From NCBI GenBank assembly GCA_003452695.1, contig DMNP01000130.1, forward strand, positions 1 through 5,925: DNA of 5,925 bases. The letters run 5' to 3'. Positions 1-5,925 of this stretch are shown in pieces. Below the pieces are notes generated by a model. It worked only from the letters and a program-made list of their open reading frames with translations. It was not told the origin of the DNA and made no database searches. Position 1 is the first letter of the stretch. Every line of letters begins with the position of its first letter. Source of the DNA: Eggerthellaceae bacterium. GTDB taxonomy: Bacteria; Actinomycetota; Coriobacteriia; Coriobacteriales; Eggerthellaceae. The translations under genes and the position numbers were made by a program.

Positions 1-966
1 CCAGTTGTTGTGCTTGCCCGAACCGTTGATGCCCTCGAAGGGCTTTTCGTGTTGTAGGCACACCAGGCCGTGCTTCGAGGCTATGGTGCGCATGAGCTCC
101 ATGGTCAGCAGGTTGTGATCGATGGCTACGTTGCTGATCGTGAACATCGGCGCCAGCTCGTGCTGGCAGGGCGCCACCTCGTTGTGCTTGGTCTTGGCTG
201 CCACGCCCAGCTTCCACAGCTCCTCGTCAAGCTCTTTCATGAAGGCGCTGACCGTGGGCCGGATGGCGCCAAAGTAGTGCTCTTCCATTTCCTGGCCTTT
301 GCACGGCGGGGCGCCGAACAGCGTGCGGCCGGTTAGGATCAGGTCCTGGCGCTGTTCGTAGTCAGATTCCTTGATCAAGAAGTACTCTTGCTCGGCGCCG
401 ACCGTGGTGGTGACGCGCGCGACGTCCTGACCGAACAGCGCAAGCACCTTGCAGGCCTGCTCGGACACGGCGGCCATGCTGCGCAGAAGCGGCGTCTTCT
501 TGTCTAGAGCCTCGCCGGTATAGCTGCAGAACGCCGTGGGGATGCACAGCACGTCGTCCTTGATGAATGCGTAGCTGGTCGGGTCCCATGCGGTGTAGCC
601 GCGCGCCTCGAACGTGGCGCGGATGCCGCCGGAGGGGAAGCTGGATGCGTCGGGCTCGCCCTGGATGAGCGCCTTGCCCGAGAACGTCATGATGGCGCGG
701 CCGTCCTTCTGCGGGTTGACGAACGCGTCGTGTTTCTCGGACGTGATGCCCGAGAGCGGTTGGAACCAGTGGGTGTAATGCGTGGCGCCGTGGGCGACTG
801 CCCATTCCTTCATGGCGTGCGCCACGACGTTCGCCACGTCAAGGTCAAGCGGCTTGCCCTGCTTGATGGTCTTCGAAAGAGCCTTGTACGTCGCTGAAGG
901 CAGAAGCTCCTGCATCGTGTGGTCGTTGAAAACGAGCGTGCCGTACTCCTCGGCGATACGTCCCAT
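1..966 (-). CDS. glnN: Glutamine synthetase type III, N-terminal part (3' end outside window)
   Basis: Cytoplasmic enzyme that makes glutamine from glutamate, ammonia and ATP. The reading frame is open from ATG at 966 to the window edge, giving 322 residues; GSIII proteins are usually about 700 residues, so slightly less than half is present. The translation has the GSIII-specific N-terminal region ([14 protein letters not shown] at 63-75, [12 protein letters not shown] at 103-114, [17 protein letters not shown] at 121-137, [18 protein letters not shown] at 147-164). It then enters the catalytic domain with GAEQEYFL (190-197, the glutamates that bind metal in this superfamily), [16 protein letters not shown] (258-273) and NGSGKHNNW (314-322). 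The ATG is chosen because AGGAAGGGG lies just upstream and no ATG precedes it in frame nearby. It is divergent from carAB, which uses glutamine. Family assignment is near certain; the symbol glnN follows usual GSIII naming and could equally be glnA. Confidence 0.96.
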   Translation of the reverse strand, partial: MGRIAEEYGTLVFNDHTMQELLPSATYKALSKTIKQGKPLDLDVANVVAHAMKEWAVAHGATHYTHWFQPLSGITSEKHDAFVNPQKDGRAIMTFSGKALIQGEPDASSFPSGGIRATFEARGYTAWDPTSYAFIKDDVLCIPTAFCSYTGEALDKKTPLLRSMAAVSEQACKVLALFGQDVARVTTTVGAEQEYFLIKESDYEQRQDLILTGRTLFGAPPCKGQEMEEHYFGAIRPTVSAFMKELDEELWKLGVAAKTKHNEVAPCQHELAPMFTISNVAIDHNLLTMELMRTIASKHGLVCLQHEKPFEGINGSGKHNNW

Positions 967-974
967 GAAAATCG

Positions 975-984
975 CCCCTTCCTC
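975..984 (-). promoter_or_regulatory. Ribosome binding site of the GSIII gene
   Basis: On the minus strand GAGGAAGGGG ends 8 nt before the ATG at 966. This purine-rich run supports that start. The frame stays open for some distance upstream but offers no alternative ATG nearby. Confidence 0.75.
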
Positions 985-1005
985 GGTGGTCGCTTGCGGT
1001 TTCGT

Positions 1006-1019
1006 GCTTAGGACTAAGC
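1006..1019. promoter_or_regulatory. Perfect 14-bp dyad, possible operator
   Basis: GCTTAG-GA-CTAAGC has perfect 6-bp arms with a 2-bp centre, too tight for a stable RNA hairpin loop but typical in form of a dimeric repressor or activator site. It lies 40 bp upstream of the GSIII start codon. The bound protein, if any, is unknown; the assignment rests on symmetry and position only. Confidence 0.3.
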
Positions 1020-1037
1020 CGACGATAGGGGGCGCAT

Positions 1038-1064
1038 GTTTCCAGCGCTTTACATGTTTGTTAC
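1038..1064 (-). promoter_or_regulatory. GlnR-like binding box upstream of the GSIII gene
   Basis: Read on the minus strand, three pentamers occur with exact 6-nt spacers: GTAAC (1064-1060), GTAAA (1053-1049) and GAAAC (1042-1038). This 11-bp periodicity and the sequences resemble the actinobacterial GlnR box known from Streptomyces and mycobacteria, written roughly as GTnAC-n6-GaAAC repeated. It ends 71 bp upstream of the GSIII start, a natural place for nitrogen control of a glutamine synthetase. Site function is inferred; the regulator gene is not in the window, and a fourth half-site is not evident on either side. Confidence 0.4.
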
Positions 1065-1123
1065 GAAACGTGCCGTTAATTATGCGGAAACGCCTTCGCA
1101 ATACCCTAGTCGCAGAATGGGAC

Positions 1124-1137
1124 CACTTAAGTAAGTG
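1124..1137. promoter_or_regulatory. Perfect 14-bp dyad, possible operator
   Basis: CACTTA-AG-TAAGTG has perfect 6-bp arms with a 2-bp centre, near the middle of the divergent region. It shares the CTTA...TAAG core of the dyad at 1006-1019, though with 2 bp instead of 4 bp between the cores. It could be an operator serving either gene; no regulator can be named from sequence. Confidence 0.3.
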
Positions 1138-1169
1138 ATGATTGCGTGTCACTGAAAAACGTCTGGGTT

Positions 1170-1249
1170 TTGTCATTCTGAGCGCTAGTGAAGAATCTCC
1201 AAATCGCTGAGCTGCAGAGATTAGTCGGGCTTCGGCCTCAGAATGACAA
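1170..1249. repeat. 80-bp palindromic element with 13-bp perfect inverted ends (REP/MITE-like)
   Basis: The ends TTGTCATTCTGAG (1170-1182) and CTCAGAATGACAA (1237-1249) are exact inverted repeats. Inside, AATCTC (1194-1199) pairs with GAGATT (1217-1222), and GAAG (1190-1193) can pair alternatively with CTTC (1230-1233). Nested in the right arm is a small hairpin GGC-TTCG-GCC (1228-1237) with a C(UUCG)G tetraloop. The GTCATTCTGAG...AAGAATCTC pattern resembles small dispersed intergenic palindromes I recall from several unrelated bacteria; that is memory, not a search. No clear target duplication flanks it and no T-run follows, so it does not look like a simple terminator. It lies 42 bp before carA and could sit in the carAB leader RNA. 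Confidence 0.6.
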
Positions 1250-1280
1250 GCGAGAAATAGATCGACGTTTACCTGAGGCG

Positions 1281-1286
1281 AGGGGG
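1281..1286 (+). promoter_or_regulatory. Ribosome binding site of carA, deciding the GTG start
   Basis: AGGGGG ends 5 nt before GTG at 1292. The alternative ATG at 1313 (codon 8 of the longer form) has no Shine-Dalgarno-like sequence before it, so GTG is preferred. Confidence 0.65.
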
Positions 1287-1291
1287 CGAAC

Positions 1292-2617
1292 GTGAGCGAA
1301 CTTGCGCGGCGCATGGTGGAAAGCACGTCGAAGCCGGTGCGTGAGCCGGCTCTGCTCGTTCTTGAGGATGGGACGACGTTTCGGGGAGTTGCTTGCGGGG
1401 TTCCCGGCGAGGTTTTCGGCGAGGTGTGCTTCAACACCTCGCTTGAAGGATACCTGGAAGTGGTCACCGACCCTTCGTACGCCGGCCAAATTGTCGTCAT
1501 GACGTATCCTCAAATTGGCAACTACGGTGTGTGCGTCGAAGATGCTCAGGCTGCGCATCCCGCCTTGCGCGGGCTTGTCGTGCGCGACCTGTGCGCTACG
1601 CCGTCGAACTGGCGAAGCGACATGGCGCTTGGCGATTATCTGAAACGCGAAGGAGTGGTTGCTATCGAGGGCGTGGACACGCGCGCCCTCGTGCGCCACG
1701 TGCGCGACCGGGGAGCTATGCGTGCAGTGGTATCCACCGTCGATTCGGACGTAGGCAGCTTGTGCGCGAAAGCGCGGGCCAGCCAGCCCATCGTGGGTGT
1801 TAATCTGGTACGCGACGTCTCGTGTGCCAAGCCATATCGCTTCTCGGCAGCAGACCTTCCGGCAGAAAAGGCGTTCGCGTTGGCTGACGCCGAGCCTGCG
1901 CGCCACCGTGTCGTAGCCTACGACTGTGGGGTGAAGCGCTCGATATTGGAGGGCCTTGCCCGTGCGGGGTGCGATGTCGCGGTCGTCCCGTGGGACACGC
2001 CGGCCAAAGACGTGTTGGCCACATCGCCCGATGGGGTGTTCTTGTCGAACGGACCCGGGGATCCCGACGCGGTGTCGGGCACGTACGCACAGGTGGAAAA
2101 GCTGCTGGGCCAGGTGCCGGTGTTCGGCATCTGCCTGGGTCACCAGATGATCTGCAAGGCTGCCGGCGCGCGGATGGAAAAGCTGAAGTTTGGTCATCAC
2201 GGCGGAAACCATCCCGTGGCCAACCTGCTGACGGGCCGTGTCGAGATAACAGCGCAGAACCATGGGTTCAACCTTGTGTTTCCCAGCTTGGGACCGCTTG
2301 ACTCCGCATGTTCGTCAGGCGTGGCTGGACATGTTGACGACCTGCGCTTCTGGGCCGACCGCGCCGTGGCACCCGTCGTTGACAACAGCCGCTTCGGCGG
2401 AGTGCGGCTGACGCATGTCAACTTGAACGACGGAACGGCAGAAGGCATCGCGTTCACCGACATCCCTGCGTTCTCGGTGCAGTACCACCCCGAGGCGAAC
2501 CCCGGCCCGACCGATTCGCATTACCTGTTCACCGCTTTTAGCCGCCTTATGGATGGCCGTGACGACTATCTGGCCATCGACATCGCGGCCGACCGTCTGC
2601 AGGGTTGGAGGTTTTAG
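1292..2617 (+). CDS. carA: Carbamoyl-phosphate synthase small (glutaminase) subunit
   Basis: Hydrolyses glutamine and delivers ammonia to CarB for carbamoyl phosphate synthesis, the entry to pyrimidines and arginine; cytoplasmic. The 441-residue product has the CarA N-terminal domain (ALLVLEDGT at 20-28, [21 protein letters not shown] at 43-63 in outline, YPQIGNYG at 72-79, [12 protein letters not shown] at 127-138). The class I amidotransferase domain follows, with LSNGPGDP (251-258), nucleophile Cys281 in [19 protein letters not shown] (299-309), QNHGF (322-326), and His399/Glu401 in YHPEANPGP. The triad is intact. It is about 59 residues longer than E. coli CarA (382): about 15 at the N terminus, about 34 inserted between QNHGF and [10 protein letters not shown], and about 12 at the C terminus. 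GTG at 1292 is chosen for its Shine-Dalgarno; ATG 1313 is the alternative. carB starts 2 nt after the stop, so they form an operon. Confidence 0.97.
   Translation: MSELARRMVESTSKPVREPALLVLEDGTTFRGVACGVPGEVFGEVCFNTSLEGYLEVVTDPSYAGQIVVMTYPQIGNYGVCVEDAQAAHPALRGLVVRDLCATPSNWRSDMALGDYLKREGVVAIEGVDTRALVRHVRDRGAMRAVVSTVDSDVGSLCAKARASQPIVGVNLVRDVSCAKPYRFSAADLPAEKAFALADAEPARHRVVAYDCGVKRSILEGLARAGCDVAVVPWDTPAKDVLATSPDGVFLSNGPGDPDAVSGTYAQVEKLLGQVPVFGICLGHQMICKAAGARMEKLKFGHHGGNHPVANLLTGRVEITAQNHGFNLVFPSLGPLDSACSSGVAGHVDDLRFWADRAVAPVVDNSRFGGVRLTHVNLNDGTAEGIAFTDIPAFSVQYHPEANPGPTDSHYLFTAFSRLMDGRDDYLAIDIAADRLQGWRF
2607..2611 (+). promoter_or_regulatory. Ribosome binding site of carB, inside the end of carA
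   Basis: GGAGG overlaps the Trp-Arg codons of carA and lies 8 nt before ATG 2620. It rules for that ATG over the in-frame TTG at 2605, which has no such site. Location inside carA suggests translational coupling of the two subunits. Confidence 0.8.
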
Positions 2618-2619
2618 CC

Positions 2620-5600
2620 ATGCCGAAGCGTAGCGACATCCAGTCCATCCTCGTCATCGGCTCGGGGCCCATCGTCATCGGGCAGGCGTGCGAGTTTGAC
2701 TACTCAGGCGCGCAGGCGTGCAAGGTGCTGCGTGAGGAGGGCTACCGCGTCGTGCTGGTCAACAGCAACCCAGCCACCATAATGACCGACCCCGGCCTGG
2801 CGGACCGTACCTACATCGAGCCCATCACCGCGGCGTTCGTCGAAAAGGTCATCCGCGCTGAGCATCCGGACGCCTTGCTGCCGACGCTCGGTGGGCAGAC
2901 GGCGTTGAACGTCGCCGTCGAGCTTGCGACGTCGGGCGTCTTGGACGAACTGGATGTCCAGATGATCGGGTGCGACCTGTCCGTCATCCAGCGCGGCGAG
3001 GACCGCAAGCTGTTCAACGAGTGCATGGCCGCCCTCGGCATCGAAACAGCGCGCGCGGGATACGCGTATTCCGTCCAGGATGCGCGTGACATCGTAATCC
3101 AGATGGGTTACCCGGTCGTGTTGCGCCCGTCGTACACCTTAGGCGGGGCGGGTGGCGGCATCGCTCATGACGATGACGAGCTCGCCCTCATCGTGTCGCA
3201 GGGCATCGAGCTGTCGCCGGTTGGCGAGGTTCTCGTCGAGGAAAGCATCGAGGGCTGGAAGGAATTCGAGATGGAAGTCGTGCGCGATATGGCCGGCAAC
3301 GGCATCGTCGTGTGCTCCATCGAGAACCTCGACCCAATGGGCGTGCACACGGGCGATTCCATAACGGTCGCTCCCGCTCAAACGCTTTCCGATGTCGAAT
3401 ACCAGCGTATGCGGGCGGCATCGCTTGCCGTGCTTGAAAAGGTGGGCGTGCAGACCGGGGGCTCCAACGTCCAGTTCGCGGTCAACCCGGACGATGGGCG
3501 CATGGTGATCATCGAGATGAACCCGCGCGTCTCACGCTCATCTGCGCTCGCGTCCAAGGCGACGGGCTTTCCCATCGCCAAGGTTGCGGCGCGTCTGGCT
3601 GTCGGCTACACCCTGCCCGAAATCATCAACGACATGACGGGCGTCACGTCGGCGTGCTTCGAGCCTTCCATCGACTACTGCGTGGTGAAGGCGCCGCGCT
3701 TCGCGTTCGAGAAGTTCAAGGACTCCGACGACACGCTGTCGACCCGGATGAAGGCAGTTGGAGAGGTCATGGCCATCGGGCGCACGTTCGAGGAGGCGCT
3801 CGGTAAGGCGCTGCGCTCGTTGGAAAACGGCCGCGCAGGCTTGGGCGTCGACGGGCACGCGCGCGCTGCAAAGACCAAGGAGGGCTATGCGCCCCTGCTT
3901 GCGCGCCCGACCTGTGACCGCATCGTCTATGTCGGCTGCGCCCTGCGCTGCGGCTGGACGCCGGCCGAGATCCATGCGGCAACTGGCATAGACCTGTTCT
4001 TCTTGGATAGGATGGCCGATATCGTCGCCGTGCAGGAGGCGCTGCGCGGCGCGAGCATCGACGACATCGATGCTGAGGCGTTCCGCATTGCCAAGCGCTT
4101 CGGGCTCTCCGATGCGCAGATCGCGTTCCTTACGCATTCAAGCGAAGTCGTCGTGCGTGCGCGGCGCAAGGCGCTGGGGGTTCTGCCCGCCTTCAAGGCG
4201 GTCGACACATGTGCGGCCGAATTTGATAGTCCGTCGTCGTACTTTTATAAGACCTACGACGCAGACGAATCTGAAACCGTACGCGCTACGCTACCCGTTT
4301 ATTCCGCCAAGCCCAAGGCGCTCATCTTGGGGGCGGGGCCCAACCGCATCGGGCAAGGCATAGAGTTTGATTACTGCTGTGTGCATGCCTGCTATGCGCT
4401 TGCCGAAGCCGGGTACGAGACTATCATGGTCAACTGCAATCCCGAGACGGTCTCGACCGACTACGACACGTCAGACCGTTTGTATTTCGAACCGTTGACC
4501 TACGAGGACGTCATGGACATCGTGGATGCGGAACGTCCTGATGGCGTTGTGGCCACGCTAGGCGGGCAGACGCCGCTGAAGCTGGCACGCGCGCTCGAAG
4601 AAGCCGGCGTGCCCATCATGGGAACAGCGGCCGATGCAATCGACCTTGCCGAGGATCGTGACCGGTTCGCCGGCATGCTGGATGGCTTGGGAATCGCGTA
4701 TCCGCCTGCGGGCGATGCCACCACGCTCGACGATGCCGTGCGCGTGGCCGACCGCATCGGGTTCCCGTTGCTCGTACGGCCCAGCTACGTGCTGGGTGGG
4801 CGGGGAATGGCCATCGTCTACGACGCCAAGCAGCTGCGCCGCTACATGGGCGAGGCGGCCAAGATATCCCCCGGCCATCCGGTGTACCTGGACAAGTTCC
4901 TCGAGTCGGCGGTCGAAGTCGACCTCGACTGCGCCTGCGACGGCGAGGACGTCTACATCGGCGGTATCTTGGAGCATATCGAGGAGGCGGGCATCCACTC
5001 GGGCGACTCGGCGTGCTGCATACCGCCGTTTTCGCTTTCGGACGCGCTCATGGGCCAGTTGCGCGACATCGCGTGGAAGCTGGCGCTGAGCATTGGCGTG
5101 CGCGGGCTTTTGAACATCCAATTCGCCGTGAAGGACCAGCAGGTCTACGTCATCGAGGCCAATCCGCGCGCCAGCCGCACCGTGCCGTTCGTGTCCAAGG
5201 CGACCGGCGTCCCTCTGGCTAAGGTGGCGGCGCGCGTCATGGCAGGCGAGCAGCTTGCCGACATGGACCTTCCACCCGATAACCGCGACCTGGGGTATTG
5301 TGCCGTCAAGGAGGCAGTCATGCCGTTCGGGCGTTTCCCCGGATCGGATGTCGTCTTGGGCCCAGAGATGAAATCCACCGGCGAGGTCATGGGCATCGCG
5401 CGCACGTTTCCTGCCGCGTACGCCAAGACCCAGCTGGCGGTTTCCTACGAGCTGCCTCGTTCTGGCGGCGTGTTCATCAGCGTGGCAGACCGCGACAAGC
5501 GCTCGATTTCCGCCATCGCGCGCGACTTCGCTCGCCTGGGCTTCGACGTCATAAGTACGGGCGGTACCGCGAAGACGCTCACCGCATCCGGCATCGCATG

Positions 5601-5850
5601 CCAAAGGGTGAACAAGGTAAGCGAAGGCCACCCGAGCGTCGTGGACCTCATCGTCGAAGGGAAGATCGTGCTCATGATCAACACGCCGTTCGGCCATGGC
5701 TCACGCGGCGACGGTCACGAGCTGCGCCTGGCTGCCGTGCGCTACGGCGTCACCTACGCCACCACCATCGCCGCCGCCCAAGCCCTCGCCGCCGCTATGG
5801 AAACCATCCGCAACGACGGCCTCGCCATCGTCGCCCTCCAAGACCTGTAA
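2620..5850 (+). CDS. carB: Carbamoyl-phosphate synthase large subunit
   Basis: Makes carbamoyl phosphate from bicarbonate, CarA-derived ammonia and two ATP. The 1076 residues match the family length (E. coli 1073). The first ATP-grasp half has [16 protein letters not shown] near the N terminus, RPSYTLGG (Arg169) and [10 protein letters not shown] (Glu299, Asn301), numbered exactly as in E. coli. A linker/oligomerisation region (about 405-555, with VDTCAAEF at 528-535) precedes the second half: [11 protein letters not shown] (570-580), [10 protein letters not shown] (Arg720) and EANPRASRT (Glu846, Asn848). A C-terminal MGS-like allosteric domain starts near 948. UMP-site equivalents Lys960, Thr980, Thr983, Lys999 and Asn1021 are kept, as are ornithine-site equivalents Glu788, Asp796 and Glu898. 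So UMP inhibition and ornithine activation are plausible, though the E. coli Asp1041 position is Ala1047. No frameshift seen. TTG 2605 is an unlikely alternative start. Confidence 0.98.
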   Translation: MPKRSDIQSILVIGSGPIVIGQACEFDYSGAQACKVLREEGYRVVLVNSNPATIMTDPGLADRTYIEPITAAFVEKVIRAEHPDALLPTLGGQTALNVAVELATSGVLDELDVQMIGCDLSVIQRGEDRKLFNECMAALGIETARAGYAYSVQDARDIVIQMGYPVVLRPSYTLGGAGGGIAHDDDELALIVSQGIELSPVGEVLVEESIEGWKEFEMEVVRDMAGNGIVVCSIENLDPMGVHTGDSITVAPAQTLSDVEYQRMRAASLAVLEKVGVQTGGSNVQFAVNPDDGRMVIIEMNPRVSRSSALASKATGFPIAKVAARLAVGYTLPEIINDMTGVTSACFEPSIDYCVVKAPRFAFEKFKDSDDTLSTRMKAVGEVMAIGRTFEEALGKALRSLENGRAGLGVDGHARAAKTKEGYAPLLARPTCDRIVYVGCALRCGWTPAEIHAATGIDLFFLDRMADIVAVQEALRGASIDDIDAEAFRIAKRFGLSDAQIAFLTHSSEVVVRARRKALGVLPAFKAVDTCAAEFDSPSSYFYKTYDADESETVRATLPVYSAKPKALILGAGPNRIGQGIEFDYCCVHACYALAEAGYETIMVNCNPETVSTDYDTSDRLYFEPLTYEDVMDIVDAERPDGVVATLGGQTPLKLARALEEAGVPIMGTAADAIDLAEDRDRFAGMLDGLGIAYPPAGDATTLDDAVRVADRIGFPLLVRPSYVLGGRGMAIVYDAKQLRRYMGEAAKISPGHPVYLDKFLESAVEVDLDCACDGEDVYIGGILEHIEEAGIHSGDSACCIPPFSLSDALMGQLRDIAWKLALSIGVRGLLNIQFAVKDQQVYVIEANPRASRTVPFVSKATGVPLAKVAARVMAGEQLADMDLPPDNRDLGYCAVKEAVMPFGRFPGSDVVLGPEMKSTGEVMGIARTFPAAYAKTQLAVSYELPRSGGVFISVADRDKRSISAIARDFARLGFDVISTGGTAKTLTASGIACQRVNKVSEGHPSVVDLIVEGKIVLMINTPFGHGSRGDGHELRLAAVRYGVTYATTIAAAQALAAAMETIRNDGLAIVALQDL

Positions 5851-5888
5851 ATGTGGGCAAGGGATATTCCCGATTCGTCCGACGGAAC

Positions 5889-5909
5889 CCCCTGGCTTTT
5901 CAACAGGGG
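5889..5909 (+). terminator. Stem-loop after carB, doubtful terminator
   Basis: CCCCTG (5889-5894) and CAGGGG (5904-5909) form a perfect 6-bp GC-rich stem with a 9-nt loop, 38 nt after the carB stop. No T-run follows before the window ends (the next bases are A-rich), so intrinsic termination is not established. It may be a 3' UTR structure or an intercistronic hairpin. Two smaller dyads precede it: GGGA-TAT-TCCC (5861-5871) and TCCG-A-CGGA (5878-5886). Confidence 0.25.
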
Positions 5910-5925
5910 CTACAAAAGAGAAATC

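Larger units (their letters stand above)
967..1291. other. Divergent intergenic control region between GSIII and carAB
   Basis: These 325 bp separate two divergent start codons and hold no gene I can support. The sequence is visibly more AT-rich than the flanking genes in places (around 1049-1083 and 1124-1160). It contains two perfect short dyads, a three-part GlnR-like direct repeat and an 80-bp palindromic element, each listed separately. I could not identify a convincing -35/-10 pair for either gene. The best fragments are CATAAT on the minus strand at 1084-1079, without a good -35, and TTGTTA (1058-1063) with TATGCG (1081-1086) at 17-bp spacing on the plus strand. Both are weak. Confidence 0.8.

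Noticed and set aside
362..805. 147-codon minus-strand frame at the left side
   Set aside because: Same strand as the GSIII gene but a different frame; the GSIII frame gives an unbroken conserved protein, so this one is an artefact.
1079..1084. CATAAT on the minus strand as the -10 of the GSIII gene
   Set aside because: No acceptable -35 hexamer at 16-18 bp upstream; kept only as a note.
1058..1086. TTGTTA-17 bp-TATGCG as a carA promoter
   Set aside because: Only a partial match to both hexamers, and it would overlap the GlnR-like box and give an approximately 200-nt leader; not strong enough to annotate.
782..1138. 118-codon plus-strand frame spanning the GSIII 5' end and intergenic region
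   Set aside because: Mostly antisense to GSIII and without a recognisable domain; it crosses the probable control elements.
1170..1249. Intrinsic terminator between the divergent genes
   Set aside because: No T-run follows on either strand and no gene ends here; both neighbours start, so a terminator has no obvious purpose.
1140..1291. PyrR-binding leader or T-box/riboswitch before carA
   Set aside because: I looked for conserved PyrR, T-box or other riboswitch signatures and saw none; the only structure is the palindrome.
1238..2263. 341-codon open frame on the minus strand opposite carA
   Set aside because: It is antisense to a clearly conserved carA and its translation shows no recognisable domain; long antisense frames are common in GC-rich genes.
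2605..2619. TTG start giving CarB five extra residues (MEVLA)
   Set aside because: ATG 2620 has GGAGG at good spacing, and starting there makes residue numbering coincide with E. coli CarB (Arg169, Glu299, Asn301).
4558..5697. 379-codon open frame on the minus strand opposite carB
   Set aside because: Shadow of carB codon usage; the His/Arg/Asp-rich translation matches no family I recognise.

Overview
This GC-rich bacterial window holds three protein genes in a divergent arrangement. A 5'-proximal fragment of a type III glutamine synthetase runs leftward off the window edge (966 down to 1). The two subunits of carbamoyl-phosphate synthetase, carA and carB, run rightward (1292-2617 and 2620-5850). 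Organism identity is inference only. Type III glutamine synthetase, the high GC content, the GTG start and a GlnR-like box of actinobacterial style would fit an anaerobic actinobacterium such as a member of the Coriobacteriia, but nothing here proves that.

Layout. 1-966 (minus): the first 322 residues of GSIII; the C-terminal half lies outside the window. 967-1291: a divergent intergenic region of 325 bp with no convincing gene. It is rich in symmetry: a perfect dyad at 1006-1019, a run of three GlnR-like half-sites with exact 6-nt spacing on the minus strand at 1038-1064, a second perfect dyad at 1124-1137, and an 80-bp palindromic element at 1170-1249 with 13-bp perfect terminal inverted repeats. 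1292-2620: carA, the glutaminase subunit, followed after only 2 nt by carB, whose Shine-Dalgarno lies inside the last codons of carA. 5851-5925: a short tail after carB with a small stem-loop and no identifiable gene.

How the genes work together. GSIII makes glutamine from glutamate, ammonia and ATP. CarA strips the amide from glutamine and passes the ammonia to CarB, which makes carbamoyl phosphate for pyrimidines and arginine. The two transcription units therefore make and consume the same amide donor and share one control region. The CarB allosteric domain keeps most of the residues that bind UMP and ornithine in the E. coli enzyme. All three proteins look intact and conserved within the window. 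The main oddities are an approximately 34-residue insertion in CarA just before its catalytic His-Glu pair, and the dense, apparently regulatory intergenic region. I did not find a wholly new system; the intergenic palindrome and the GlnR-like box are the parts most worth a second look.
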